A stretch of DNA of 64,000 bases from Diploptera punctata (GCA_030220185.1 JASPKZ010007537.1:536978-600977); one strand, 5' to 3'; counted from the stretch's first letter, positions 1 through 10,175 are shown. The notes: generated by a model from the letters alone, not told the origin. A program made the numbers and translations.

Positions 1-1240
1 TAAACGTGAATAGGTCATAGCATTATTTTGCAGTGATTGACCCAGCAAGAAATACGGCTACCAGATTGTATATATAGTGCATGAATATCAACACGTAGCG
101 CGTGCGGGAGTTAATATAAAAATATTTGTAGCAATTGATTAAACCACAAAAAAAAACTCTTTGCACTTTCTTAAATGTATTTTTTCCCAGTTAATAACAC
201 TCCAGAAAAATATAATTGTCATATTTACATCATAGGACATCAGAAATTAATGAATATACAGTTTGATGTGCTTCATTTTTTCTCCACTAGAGTGAATTCT
301 TACAATATTGCGTTCCTTTTGTAATACATAATATGATCTCGTTGCAGTGATGAACAAAAGAAACAAATGAAGCGTACCAATCGTTTCTCATTAGTTTTCA
401 AACATCGCCGTTTACATTAAATATATAAATATTTTAAAATAACTATATTTAAATAATGATTTGTGAGTAAACAGCTTTTTTTTCGTTAAATAGTCCTAAC
501 AAATGCCACTCTTGATTTCCAAATTATCTAGATAAATTCACTCCTCACGTGGCATTACTTATGACTATTTAACTCATGCCCCAAATGGGAGTCAATGACC
601 AATCATGTTTAAATGAATTTTGTTTTACAATCAATCACAGTCGTGTTTCACCTCGATAATTATCGAATTTTGATTACCAAAATAAAGAAAACTCCTCCTT
701 TTTTAATATTCTGAACAGGCCAGAGCATTATTTTGCAGTGACTTACTCTCTAATAAATACGTTGCATGTAGCAAATAATGAACAGATTCCTTCGACCTAC
801 ACATCTGATATTTGTGTGTTCAATAATTGTGTTTTTAAATACTGATTTTACGGAGTTGTTTCCGAAAAAAATGAATTAATAACCTACAACATTCGTTATA
901 ATCTTATAATATACAGTTTGATGTTTCATTTTTTCTCCACTAGGGTGCATTCTTACAATATTGCGATCATATTTGGCAGTAAATAGTATGATCAAATTGC
1001 AGTGATGAACAAATTAAACATAACCAAACCTTTCTCATTTGTTTTCAAACATCACCATTTACATTAAATACATAAATATTTTTAAATTACTTCATTTAAA
1101 TAATAATTTGTGAGTAAATAGCTTAATTTTATTCGTTAAATAGTCCTGAAAAATGGCATTCTTGATTTCTGATTTCCAAATCCTCTAGATAAATTGGAAA
1201 TCACTCGTGGCATTATGTATAAAAATAGTCTAACCAGGAT
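1..1240. repeat. Two tandem units of a ~0.5-0.7 kb dispersed repeat
   Basis: The unit beginning gcattattttgcagtga near position 20 recurs near 731. Blocks such as ttttctccactag, caaacatc.ccgtttacatt and gttaaatagtcct follow in the same order. A third, circularly permuted copy is at 47897-48346. No coding potential was seen. Confidence 0.75.
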
Positions 1241-1665
1241 ATATACCAGACGGAAATTTATTATCACCTATAATTAGGATAATTTCGAAACTTATTTTCG
1301 AGTTTTAAATACAAACTACCCGTTTAAAAAATACGACAAACATGTTACAGTTTGTGCTATAAATCCCTACGACGAACAACCCGGCTAAGCTCTACTTTGT
1401 TTTCCACAATCGTCAAGGAAAATGTAAGGTTGGAATTTCATTGTTATAATATTCCACTTAATTTTCTCATAATCTAATAAAAATGCATACAAGCGAATTT
1501 CTATAACACACACATAGGCATAAAAATACACAAACATCTCAAATATAAATTGTAGACAAACTAAATAAATTTGCAATAATTAGCAATGATAGAACGAATA
1601 ATAAAAAAATCAAACAAAAGAGTAACGAGGAAATATCTTGCATATCAATACAGGAAATACACAGC
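1241..1665. other. AT-rich DNA, nothing recognised
   Basis: No stable ORF, RNA gene or known repeat terminus was seen. Confidence 0.5.
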
Positions 1666-1683
1666 GAAATACAAATATTAACT

Positions 1684-2197
1684 AACTAACTAACTCACTG
1701 GCACTATCGAACCCATAGGTTCATGGCCGCACGGGCATAAGCTCTCCATAAATTCCTATCATGAGCTAGTGTTTTTCAATCATCCCTGTATAATCTACTT
1801 CCCTCAAATCATAGTTAATGTTATTCTCCCACCTCATTCTTGGTCTACCAACTGGGCGTTTTCCTTCTGGTTTTACTACAAGAAGCTTCCATGCACGTCT
1901 TTCATTCCCCATTCGTGCCACATGTCCTGCCCATCACAGTCTACGCGATTTAACTGTTCTTATTATATCTGGCTTCCTATAAAGACCATGTAGTTGACTG
2001 TTAGTAGTCTTCTCCATTCACCTGTCTGGTTCATCTCCAAAAAAAAATCCTAAGAAATTTATTCTCAAATACTCGGAATCTCCTTTCCTCCTTTAAAATA
2101 AGAGTCCATTTTCGCATCCATATAATGTAACTGGTAGAATAATAGTTTTATATATTTTCAGTTTAACGTTTTTTAAAGGAGTTTGGACGTCAAGAGT
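1684..2197 (-). mobile_element. LINE A copy 1, 3' end
   Basis: A 5'-truncated copy with a (AAGT/AGTT)n tail and an 18-bp near-perfect duplication (gaaatacaaRtattaact at 1666-1683 and 2198-2215). Encodes the decayed C-terminal end of a non-LTR reverse transcriptase (related to the ORF at 3985-4626). Confidence 0.8.
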
Positions 2198-2215
2198 GAA
2201 ATACAAGTATTAACT

Positions 2216-2956
2216 ATAAATAATAAGAATAAAAAAATACTGAAAATAAGTTTTTAGGCAAATCTATAAGTTCAAAATATAAAAAATAATATTATATTCC
2301 TTATCACAATACTTAGTCAATATAGGAAAATATTTCGAAGAGTTTTCTCTCTCTCGTAAACCATTTTTTTAAATTCTCCATCCACAATATGTTTAATTTC
2401 GCTCATTTGATAGTAATTTTATTAGGATTAATAAAAACGTTGAACATCTGTTGGAATTTTTTGTTTGAGAATTGATTTATCTGCTGACATAAAGAATAGA
2501 AAATACCCAATTCTACTTTAAATGCATTGAGATATAAAATCTTCCTGCAAGAAATAAACTTAAAATGGCTATCTTAAGCTACATTGACAGAGATATGGTA
2601 GGAGAATGCATGATGTTGCAACATTATTTGAAAAGGAATAACAAGTCTTCTGATATCGACTAAGCATGTTTGAGGTAGGTTATCGCCCTATTGGACTTGG
2701 AAGCCAGCAGCCATGCCGGCATGGCGACAGGCCACACCCCGCCCGCCATCCTCATCATCTTTCATTGTCAGGGTCGATTACGCGGCTAAAAACCACTATA
2801 GTTAAACGCGTCTCTGTGAGAGGGCAACACTAGCTTATACAATTTCATTTTATGCATACCTACGCCATCTAGTGTATAAAATCTGTATTAAGATTAAACC
2901 GGCCTCGTTGACTTACATATGAATCAATATGGCAAACAGGACTTGGATGAAAATTG
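2216..2956. other. Unassigned AT-rich DNA with one GC-richer patch
   Basis: Mostly AT-rich. The patch at 2690-2830 (gccagcagccatgccggcat) is unlike its surroundings and may be an unknown repeat. No ORF of note. Confidence 0.4.
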
Positions 2957-3189
2957 ATCTAAACCATTATCAGGAAACAAATTGGAAAAACAAATGTAAA
3001 ACTATGGCAATTAACAATACTTACTCACTGGCACTATCGAACCTGTAGGTTCATGGCCGCACGGACATAAGCTCTCCATATGTCCGTGTGGCCATGAACC
3101 TATGGGTTCGATAGTGCCAGTGAGTAAGTATTGTTAATTGCCATAGTTTTACATTTGTTTTTCCAATTTGTTTCCTGATAATTGTTTAA
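2957..3189. repeat. Long palindrome centred in a LINE A tail
   Basis: Arms 2957-3069 and 3079-3189 are inverted copies with few mismatches and a 9-bp spacer. Each arm contains about 50 bp of LINE A 3' end (cactggcactatcgaacc) plus about 60 bp of flanking DNA (aacaaattggaaaaacaaat). Confidence 0.85.
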
Positions 3190-3270
3190 ATAAATTTTCA
3201 TAACAATAAACCTTAGATGTTGAGTGATTCCGGGCTATGTGGCCGTGGTCCATAGTTGGTGTTGATACCA

Positions 3271-3305
3271 GACGTTTCGCCCTCAACTGCGGAGGGCATC
3301 TTCAG
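3271..3305 (-). ncRNA. Hammerhead-like motif, family A, inverted copy 1
   Basis: Minus-strand copy of the 3371-3405 motif in the first unit of the 59-bp tandem duplication. All core positions, including CUGAAGA, GAA and ACGU-C, are preserved. Confidence 0.48.
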
Positions 3306-3329
3306 TGTCCATAGTTGGTGTTGATACCA

Positions 3330-3364
3330 GACGTTTCGCCCTCAACTGCGGAGGGCATCTTCAG
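3330..3364 (-). ncRNA. Hammerhead-like motif, family A, inverted copy 2
   Basis: Second minus-strand copy, 59 bp from the first and identical to it over the motif. Two motifs in direct repeat could form the dimeric fold expected when helix III is only a palindrome. Confidence 0.48.
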
Positions 3365-3370
3365 TCGCCA

Positions 3371-3405
3371 CTGAAGATGCCCTCCGCAGTTGAGGGCGAA
3401 ACGTC
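3371..3405 (+). ncRNA. Hammerhead-like motif, Penelope family A
   Basis: CUGAAGA, extra U, 6-bp stem GCCCUC/GAGGGC with a 7-nt loop, GAA, palindrome ACGU, then C. Helix I pairs GCCA upstream with UGGU downstream. Two minus-strand copies lie at 3271-3305 and 3330-3364. Confidence 0.52.
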
Positions 3406-3876
3406 TGGTATCAACACCAACTATGGACCACGGCCACATAACCCGGAATCACTCAACATTATGATTACCGGCCGTGAAAGCCTGCATTCAACTAATAAAC
3501 CTTAGATTTGGACAGGGTGTATCTTTCTAAAATTGCCATCGCTGCCATTAGAGGATCAATTTCAATTTTAAGAAACCATATTTACAAAATGTCTACTTTA
3601 TAGTATGTATACTTCAATTAGGCCTACAATTTGAATTTTTTAAAATGTATTTACAAAATGTATTTCATCAATTCCAAAAATTGGCTGAATCACTTTGTCC
3701 TTGAGGCAATCCTCTAATGGGGAAAGTTCTATATAATAATTCCCTCCAATTTGCAGATGATCAACTTATTTTGGCACAAGAGTATGAAGACAGAATATAT
3801 TACCCATAATAGAATCAAGAATATAATAAATGCGAACTAAAGGTGAATATGGAAAAAACCAAGTATATGGCCATTG

Positions 3877-4649
3877 CTGATGATGTAGTACTACTGGCCG
3901 ATAGCGAGGAGATACTAAAGGCCAACACGCACACACTATTGAGTAACACTAAGAAATTCAGTATATAATGGAAATGGACAGCTAATGACAAATGAGGGAA
4001 ATTTTGAGGAAGTGGCTGAATTCAAATACCTAGGAACAATAATCACAAATAGGAATGAGATGCACAAAGAAATTAAACATAGGCTCAATTCTGGAAATGC
4101 TTGCTATTATGCATTGCAGAGACTCTTGATGTCCCAACTCCTTTCAAAAAACGTTAAGCTGAAAATATATAAAACTATTATTCTACCAGTTATATTATAT
4201 GGATGCGAAACATGGACTCTTACTTTAAGGGAGGAAAGGAGATTACGAGTATTTGAGAATAAAGTTCTTAGGAAAATTTTTGGACCAAAGAGAGATGAAC
4301 AGACAGGTGAATGGAGAAGACTACATAACAATGAACTACATGGTCTTTATAGGAAGCCAGATATAATAAGAACAGTTAAGTCTCGTAGACTGCGATGGGC
4401 AGGACATGTTGCACGTATGGGGAATGAAAGACGTGCATGGAAACTTTTTGTAGGAAAGCCAGAAGGAAAACGCCCAGTTGGTAGACCAAGAATGAGGTGG
4501 GAGAACAACATTAACTATGATTTGAGGGAAGTAGAATATACAGGGAATGATTGGAAAGTATTGGCTCAGGATAGGGATGTATGGAGAGCTTATGTCCGCG
4601 CGGCCATGAACCTACGGGTTCGATAGTGCCAGTGAGTAAGTAAGTAAGT
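3877..4649 (+). mobile_element. LINE A copy 3 inserted in LINE D
   Basis: A 16-bp duplication (aagtatatggccattg at 3861-3876 and 4650-4665). The copy begins at the ADDVVLLADSEE part of the YADD motif and ends in an (AAGT)n tail. About 55 bp are missing near 3957 relative to the copy at 40488. It contains the longest intact LINE A frame (3985-4626). Confidence 0.9.
3985..4626 (+). CDS. LINE A reverse transcriptase C-terminal fragment
   Basis: Open frame of 213 codons: EEVAEFKYLGTIITNRNEMH, then KTIILPVILYGCETWTLTLR, RLRWAGHVARMGNERRAWKL and RPRMRWENNINYDL, ending at MNLRV. This is the region after the YADD site (thumb and C-terminal domain) of a non-LTR retrotransposon of the RTE-like type. 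The endonuclease and RT catalytic parts are absent, so it cannot act alone. The Met at 3985 is internal to the original ORF. Confidence 0.85.
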   Translation: MTNEGNFEEVAEFKYLGTIITNRNEMHKEIKHRLNSGNACYYALQRLLMSQLLSKNVKLKIYKTIILPVILYGCETWTLTLREERRLRVFENKVLRKIFGPKRDEQTGEWRRLHNNELHGLYRKPDIIRTVKSRRLRWAGHVARMGNERRAWKLFVGKPEGKRPVGRPRMRWENNINYDLREVEYTGNDWKVLAQDRDVWRAYVRAAMNLRVR

Positions 4650-5300
4650 AAGTATATGGCCATTGGAGACATTCATCAAGATTTGATACTGGAAGATGAA
4701 ATGGGGGTAATTAAACACACAGAGGAATACAAATATTATTTGGGAGTAAAAATTACAGAAGATGGGAAGCAGGAAAAGTATATAAGATCAAAGATATATA
4801 ATATCAGGAAAATATGTAATATCTGCCCTGAATGGAATATTAAAATTTTTAAAACAATAGAAGTATTATGACTTATGGTTTAGAGGTTTGGACTATAAAT
4901 TATCAGATGAAAAGAAAATTAATGGTAGCAGAAATAGACTATTGGAAAAGATCTGCTAAGATATCAAGGAGAGAGAAAATTAGAAATAAGGTTATAAAAG
5001 AGAACATGAATGTACAAGACTCAATTTTAGAATTTATCTAAGAAAAGCAACTAAAATATTACGGGCATATTAGGCAAATGGAGGAAGAAAGATTACCGAA
5101 GAAAATAATGGAATGGACACCATCAGGAACGAGAAGGAAATGACTACCAAATCTCACGTGGATCCAAGGGATTAGAGAAATTTTGAAGGACTGGGAAATA
5201 GAGAAAGATATGTGTTATAATGGAGACAAATGGAGGAAAATTATAAAGCGAAATTGAAGAGAAATCATTTCTGCCAGAAAAATGTATTACATTGTTAAAA

Positions 5301-5606
5301 ACCAGAAAAAAAAATATATATCAGGAAACAGAATAATAAAAATGACAGCTTTATCTTAAAGATAAAACTTTTGTAGAATCTTATGGCCAACCGGAACCTT
5401 TATGAATATTATAATAATTACACATACATTACAGGAACATTTTAAGTCCTATATTGAATAAATGCATTAAACTAGAGATTTTGCAAACTACTATATGCCT
5501 GAAACCAACATTGGGCATATACACTATGCTAACAAAATTACATTATATACAATTGACCATAAATTCAAGTAGATTATGCATATCAGTTGTATTCAAAGTT
5601 TGATAT
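5301..5606. other. No recognisable feature
   Basis: AT-rich DNA between LINE D and LINE A. Confidence 0.5.
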
Positions 5607-5660
5607 ATAACTAACTCACTCACTGGCAATATCGAAATCATAGGTTCATGGCGATAACAT

Positions 5661-5994
5661 ATCCATCCATAGTAATTCTGCCCGAGGACAGGTCCTTCAC
5701 TGTAATCATAGCATTTTCATGCTATGCTTGCAGCTTTACTAGGGAATTGTAGGTGTGGTAGCTTCCCGTTGCTTTCCACACCAGTGAAGGATGATAATGA
5801 TAAGGATGATGATGGTGATGATGGCCATATGATTTCGGGGACCATTTGGGCCTTAAAGTTTTCCTGACATTTGTCTTACAGGTGAGGAAAAACCCGATAA
5901 AAACCTCATCCAGAAAAACTGCCCCAACTGGGGATCGAACCCGGACCCGCTGCGTGACAAGGCGGCAGACTACCTCGAGACCACAGCGGTGGAC
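5661..5994 (-). mobile_element. SINE A copy in LINE A
   Basis: tRNA-derived SINE: head with B box (complement of gggttcgatcccc), middle ggtgaggaaaaacccgataa, (CAT)n run, tail ending actatggatggat. Duplication gcgataacat/gcaataacat at 5651-5660 and 5995-6004. Confidence 0.85.
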
Positions 5995-6380
5995 GCAATA
6001 ACATAAGCTCTCCATAAATCCTTGCCCTGAGCTAATATTTTCTAATTTTTCCTTGTATAGTCTACTTCCTTCAATAATTATGGTTAATGTTATTCTTCCA
6101 CCTCATTTTGGCCTATATACTGGGCACTTTCCCTCTAGTTTCCTACAAGGAATTTCCATGCCCTTCTTTCATTCCCCATTCGTGCCACATGTCCTGCTCA
6201 TCACAGTCTATGAGATTTCACTGTTATTATATCTGGTTTCCCATAAAGATTATGTAGCTGCTCCATTTTTCTGTATGTTCATCTCTCTTTGGTCCAAAAA
6301 TGTTCCTAAGAAGTTTACTTTCAAATACTCAATCTTATCTCCTACCTTAAAGTAAGATTCCATGTTTCACATCCACATAA

Positions 6381-6962
6381 TGAAATGAAATTATTCGCAT
6401 CAGTGATCACCCCGATCGTCACCTACGGGATAGAACTGATATGGGAGAAACTATCGACCAGCGATTTGGAGAGGTTAGAAAAACTAAAACCAAGATTCAT
6501 CAAAAAGGCATTAGGTGCAAGCAAATACACACCAAATAGAATGGCCTATATGCTAGCCAGAGAAACCTTCTTCCTAGAGGACCTGAGGCAAAGGATACTA
6601 CTGCCAGCAACGGAGCCATATAAGAAAGTCATCGAAAAAAAGAAACAGAGAGAAAAAGAGATCGACGAAGATTTCTACGCCTCAGATGCCATGGTAAACA
6701 GAGAGTGGACTGGAAGTAACCAACCACAAAGGCACAGAATCATAGGTTTAGCAACACACGGATATCATCACAAAATGTGCAAAAATACAAAATTCCACCA
6801 ACCGAGTGATTCGTGTGAATGCAAGATATGCGACCAAAAGTGTGAGCGATACCATTACAAACAATGCAGAATATGGACAGGATCACTGAACGAACTCATA
6901 AAAGACAAATCATAAACTTATAACTTAATGCTCTTTCGAGTGCCTCTTACCAATTTATTATT
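6381..6962 (+). mobile_element. LINE B 3' fragment in LINE A
   Basis: A 12-bp duplication (acatccacataa at 6369-6380 and 6963-6974). Contains the ORF at 6385-6915. Confidence 0.85.
6385..6915 (+). CDS. LINE B reverse transcriptase C-terminus with zinc knuckle
   Basis: 176 codons. MKLFASVITPIVTYGIELIW and LEKLKPRFIKKALGASKYTP mark the region after the RT fingers/palm of a non-LTR element. The C-terminal HGYHHKMCKNTKFH, CECKICDQKCERYHYKQC is the Cys/His-rich domain usual at the end of such ORFs. The frame is intact but 5'-truncated, so it is a fossil of a recent insertion. A different family from LINE A. Confidence 0.8.
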   Translation: MKLFASVITPIVTYGIELIWEKLSTSDLERLEKLKPRFIKKALGASKYTPNRMAYMLARETFFLEDLRQRILLPATEPYKKVIEKKKQREKEIDEDFYASDAMVNREWTGSNQPQRHRIIGLATHGYHHKMCKNTKFHQPSDSCECKICDQKCERYHYKQCRIWTGSLNELIKDKS

Positions 6963-7059
6963 ACATCCACATAACTTAGAGAATAACAGTTTTATACATT
7001 TTCAGTTTAATGTTTTTTTAGGGAAGTTGGGACAACCAGAGTCCAGTGGCAGCTGGTGG

Positions 7060-7610
7060 ATGAAAAAATAGGATGTGATAACATGATGACATGTTTAGCC
7101 CTAATGACTAGCCTCAAGATTTGTCGATTCAAACAAACACATTCATTAAATCGAAGAGTACATAGTCTTGAATTTTCCCTTAGAGCATCTGCGATTGTAT
7201 TACGATTTTTCCAAAGCTTTCAACTGCAAATTACACTTCAAATACTCCTCGGAATCTTTAAGCTTATTTAGAGAACGCATCACATTTTGAAAGTCACAAA
7301 ACTCTTGTTTATTCCAGACACCAAATTTATTACTAAACAAAACACATGGCCAACAAAAGAATTTGTGTAATGTCACATAATTGCATAATCATGAGCATTG
7401 TTCCCTTATAAAAATAAATATTAATTAACCCTGACACACAAGGTACAAATATAAAATAAACTTTTAAAATAATTAACTATAAACCAAGAATTTTTTAATG
7501 AAGATTGTATGACTTGGCAGTACCATTAAACGAGCCTGGTGCAATGAGAAGTAATATGCTATTTGTGTTTTAAGAAACTAAAGTAATTTAGGTAGAAATT
7601 ATATTTGAAT
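7060..7610. other. Unassigned AT-rich DNA
   Basis: No convincing ORF, repeat terminus or RNA gene. Confidence 0.4.
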
Positions 7611-7736
7611 AGAAAAATATATAATCAAATGAGTTGGTGTTTACTTGATGAAAATCCATATCTATTAATGAAATAAAAATAAAACTTACTTTTATTTGAT
7701 TTCTATATTTATTAAGATATAATTCATAGACTGTGA

Positions 7737-7971
7737 TGGGCAGGACAAGTTGCACGTATGGGGAATGAAATACTTGCATGGAAGCTTCTTGTAGGAAAGC
7801 CAGGTAGACCAAGAATGAGGTGGGAGAATAACATTAACTATGATTTGAGGGGAGTGGATTATACAGGGAATGATTGGAAAGCATTAGCTCAAGATAGCGA
7901 TGTATGGAGAGCTTATGTCTGCGCAGTCTTGAACCTACGTGTTCGATAGTGCCAGTGAGTAAGTAAGTAAG
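7737..7971 (+). mobile_element. LINE A copy 5 inside Penelope B
   Basis: 235-bp 3' end with an (AAGT)n tail and a 9-bp duplication (tataattca at 7728-7736 and 7972-7980) lying in the left arm of Penelope B. The ORF remnant ends MRWENNINYDL to NLRV. Confidence 0.88.
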
Positions 7972-7982
7972 TATAATTCAGT

Positions 7983-8015
7983 GACAGCTGTTTTGTTACA
8001 CTGTACCTTCTTCAG
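7983..8015 (-). ncRNA. Decayed inverted hammerhead-like motif, copy B
   Basis: Minus-strand partner in the left arm. The palindrome and CUGAAGA are intact, but the stem II/GAA junction has changed (GUAAC AAAAC in place of GUACC GAAAC), so the core is broken. Confidence 0.4.
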
Positions 8016-8326
8016 ACATGTTAACAAATTATGAATTGTGTTATTATAGTAGGCTACATATCAACTGATCTAAGCAACAATACAACAATAATTTATTTAC
8101 ATTTTTTAATTTAACAAAGGCGGTTCATTCAAATCAAGTTGAGAATTTAACAGTTTATTACTAGAAATAAATGAATTGAAAAGTAGTAATAAACTGTTAA
8201 ATTCTCAACTTGATTTGAATGAATCACCTTTGTTAAATTAAAAAATTTAAATAAATTATTGTTGTATTGTTGCTTAGATCAGTTGATATGTACTATAATA
8301 ACACAATTCATAATTTGTTAACATGT

Positions 8327-8359
8327 CTGAAGAAGGTACAGTGTACCGAAACAGCTGTC
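8327..8359 (+). ncRNA. Hammerhead-like motif, Penelope family B/M
   Basis: CUGAAGA, extra A, stem GGUAC/GUACC with a 3-nt loop, GAA, 8-nt palindrome ACAGCUGU, then C. Only two helix I pairs are obvious. Confidence 0.48.
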
Positions 8360-8423
8360 ACTGAATTATATCTTAATAAATATGAAAATCAAATAAAACT
8401 AAGTTTTATTTTTATTTAATTAA

Positions 8424-8515
8424 GAAAAATATATGCTCAGACTGGGGTTTGAATCCGCGAAGCTACAAAATGCTCACCATTGAGTCAAATCTGAAATGTA
8501 GATATTGTGGTGTCA
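8424..8515 (-). repeat. tRNA-like repeat fragment
   Basis: Contains a B-box-like segment on the minus strand (complement of ggtttgaatcc) preceded by gaaaaatatatgctcagact. This resembles the tRNA-like element near 25850. Penelope B inserted beside it. Confidence 0.4.
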
Positions 8516-8803
8516 ATTGAAGGCAACGTACTAAACCAAAACACCCTTATTGTCCAACACAGATCCAATTTAAGCGCTGACGTGTTTCGCTAAAATGTAC
8601 ACCAAGTCTTCACCCACAGTCAGAATTTTAGAAGTCTAGAACTGGTTCTCTATGGTCTGGATATGTCTCATTGAAGTGATGTGCTAATCACATGTCACTC
8701 GTTAACATCTGTAGGTAAATAAGCATAAATTAATTATCTTGGTTAAGAAACTCCCACTTGGGAGCATCCATGTCCCCATGCAGGATGTATGGGATATATA
8801 CAA
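8435..8803. other. tRNA-like remnant and unassigned DNA
   Basis: Apart from the tRNA-like piece (to 8515) there is a possible very decayed Penelope motif near 8571-8610 on the minus strand (GUGAAGA and GAAACACGUC). It is too weak to annotate. Confidence 0.35.
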
Positions 8804-8816
8804 ATGTTTATATATT

Positions 8817-9154
8817 AAATTTGGGAATTTTTAACATTATGAGGTTCAATTAATAATAATTAAATGAATCGTGATTTTTTTCTTACCTCATACATCTATG
8901 TTTCTTTAAACACAGCACTGCAGTATCGGCGACACTTTGTCGTCAAAATAACACCAGATGGCAGTTTGAAGAGGAATTCCTTCAAAAGAACACCAGATGG
9001 CAATCTAGATAATTACCGGCAAAAAGGAGAAAAAATTGACAGTCGTGAAAACAGCTGACAATGACGACAAAGTGTCGCCGATACTGCAGTGCTGTGTTTA
9101 AAGAAACATAGATGTATGAGGTAAGAAAAAAATCACGATTCATTTAATTATTAA
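8817..9154 (+). mobile_element. Penelope-like element copy D (fold-back)
   Basis: A 13-bp duplication (atatacaaatgtt at 8804-8816 and 9155-9167) surrounds the copy. Inverted arms of about 110 bp flank a 120-bp loop containing two diverged copies of acaccagatggca. The left end has cattatgaggt, the hallmark terminus. A palindrome ACUGCAGU lies where the ribozyme helix III would be, but the rest of the motif is degenerate. Confidence 0.7.
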
Positions 9155-9175
9155 TATACAAATGTTGTTGTTTTG

Positions 9176-9555
9176 AAATGGCTGGAGCTTGATTTACACC
9201 ATTAGTCGTCTTGCTTCCCAATAAAATCCTGCAATGTCTTTCCTGTCCTTTTTTTCGGGGTCAAGTCACCTATAATTTAGCAAATGTTCCTTTTATAAGA
9301 TTCATGATGTGTTCCGTTGAGGTTTATTCGTTGAGGAGACGGACCTTTCAGGTGAATATTCTACAATTTCAAATGTTCCTTGCTTAGGAGAATATTTTCT
9401 CCACACAAGGAGCATCCCATAGTTCTAGGGACAATCCCCATTCTATGAAGAAAGTCATGACCCGTTTCCAATCTGAAGAGAGCTACTGCTATTCTTCTAG
9501 GGAGGTGTTTTATTGTTTCAGAATATTTCGCTATGTCTTCATATCTCTTATTTTG
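9176..9555 (-). pseudogene. LINE reverse transcriptase C-terminal fragment, split by solo Penelope
   Basis: The minus-strand frame reads KHLPRRIAVALFRLETGHDF, LHRMGIVPRTMGCSLCGENI, LSKEHL, then the 77-bp insertion, then after a frameshift DPEKKDRKDIAGFYWEARRL. The TGHDFLHRMGI and CSLC pattern is typical of the tail of some non-LTR elements. Confidence 0.7.
9293..9369 (-). mobile_element. 77-bp solo Penelope terminus (family L)
   Basis: A 77-bp insertion with a 12-bp duplication (caaatgttcctt at 9281-9292 and 9370-9381). Its halves match the outer end of copy L (gtgttccgttgaggttta) and the segment next to the L motif (gaggagacggacctttcagg). It interrupts a LINE reading frame. Confidence 0.72.
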
Positions 9556-9796
9556 AAGATCTTTTATATTCTATTCTCTTCTTTTGAGATGTACAGAAAT
9601 CATAAATAACAAAATCCTCTATATTACATTGCAGTCAAAGCTTTTATAAATGGCATGTAAAAATTTCACTCCCTTATTATTAATAAATTCTGAAAAAAAA
9701 GTCCATTTATAAGCAGTATTTTATTTAATACTAGCGGGACCCACAACGTTCACATGGAGAAAATAATTTAAACAGGTTATGTATAAACGACGTGTC
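9556..9796. other. No recognisable feature
   Basis: AT-rich; nothing supported. Confidence 0.4.
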
Positions 9797-10086
9797 GGTT
9801 GTGGTGGACTAGTGGTTATGCTCCTTGCCTCAGTTCAGAGAGTTGCAGGTCAAGCCATCCGGGGTTGATGGATTTTTTAGGATGGAAAATTCCAAGGAGC
9901 AAGTCCTCCGGGAGGGACTTTAAGCCATGGGTTCTGAATCTGAAGATTTGCAGGCTCGTAAAAGACCCTTAAACCTGAATAAAGAGGCCACTAAGCAAAA
10001 TTTACCAATATCAACATCCTAGTAATACTTTAGTTATGTTTTTATTATTAATTTAACATTTCTCAATGAAAGATAAATTAAATTTG

Positions 10087-10175
10087 AAGAGAAAAATTTT
10101 CGCCTAGACCGGGACTCGAACCCGGGACCCTTGGCTTTCCGGGCCAAGTGCTCTACTAACTGAGCTACCGAGACG
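10087..10175 (-). tRNA. tRNA-like gene in inverted element, minus copy
   Basis: Inverted copy of 10485-10559, nearly identical in the D, anticodon and T arms. Same unusual C33 and GGA triplet. Confidence 0.42.

Larger units (their letters stand above)
3219..3493 (+). mobile_element. Penelope-like element copy A (palindromic, duplicated arm)
   Basis: A 14-bp target duplication (aataaaccttagat at 3205-3218 and 3494-3507) defines the ends. The left arm is an inverted copy of the right and contains a 59-bp tandem duplication (3248-3306 and 3307-3365). The right arm ends in gaatcactcaacattatg and a tail resembling the end of other arthropod Penelope elements. No long coding sequence remains. Confidence 0.75.
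3720..5300 (+). mobile_element. LINE D fragment interrupted by LINE A
   Basis: The left part includes QFADDQLILAQEYEDRI (reverse-transcriptase motif) and NMEKTKYMAI. After LINE A the frame resumes as MAIGDIHQDLILEDE and EEYKYYLGVKITEDGKQEKY, then decays with many stops through 5290. The host LINE is an old, inactive copy. Confidence 0.75.
5607..7050 (-). mobile_element. LINE A copy 4, split by a SINE and another LINE
   Basis: Segments 5607-5660, 5995-6380 and 6963-7050 are collinear parts of one minus-strand LINE A copy. A SINE A (5661-5994) and a LINE B fragment (6381-6962) are inserted, each with its own duplication. Confidence 0.8.
7623..8422 (+). mobile_element. Penelope-like element copy B (long palindrome, hit by a LINE)
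   Basis: A 12-bp duplication (agaaaaatatat at 7611-7622 and 8423-8434) bounds the copy. Two arms of about 190 bp face each other across a short spacer near 8165. The left end (gagttggtgtttacttgatg) matches the left end of copy M. A LINE A fragment (7737-7971) is inserted in the left arm with its own duplication. Confidence 0.8.

Noticed and set aside
5722..6015. 97-codon minus-strand frame
   Set aside because: It lies wholly in a SINE A copy; the His-rich run comes from (CAT)n.
8571..8610. Possible hammerhead-like motif on the minus strand (GUGAAGA, GAAACACGUC)
   Set aside because: Core C replaced, helix II does not pair well and the helix III segment is not palindromic.
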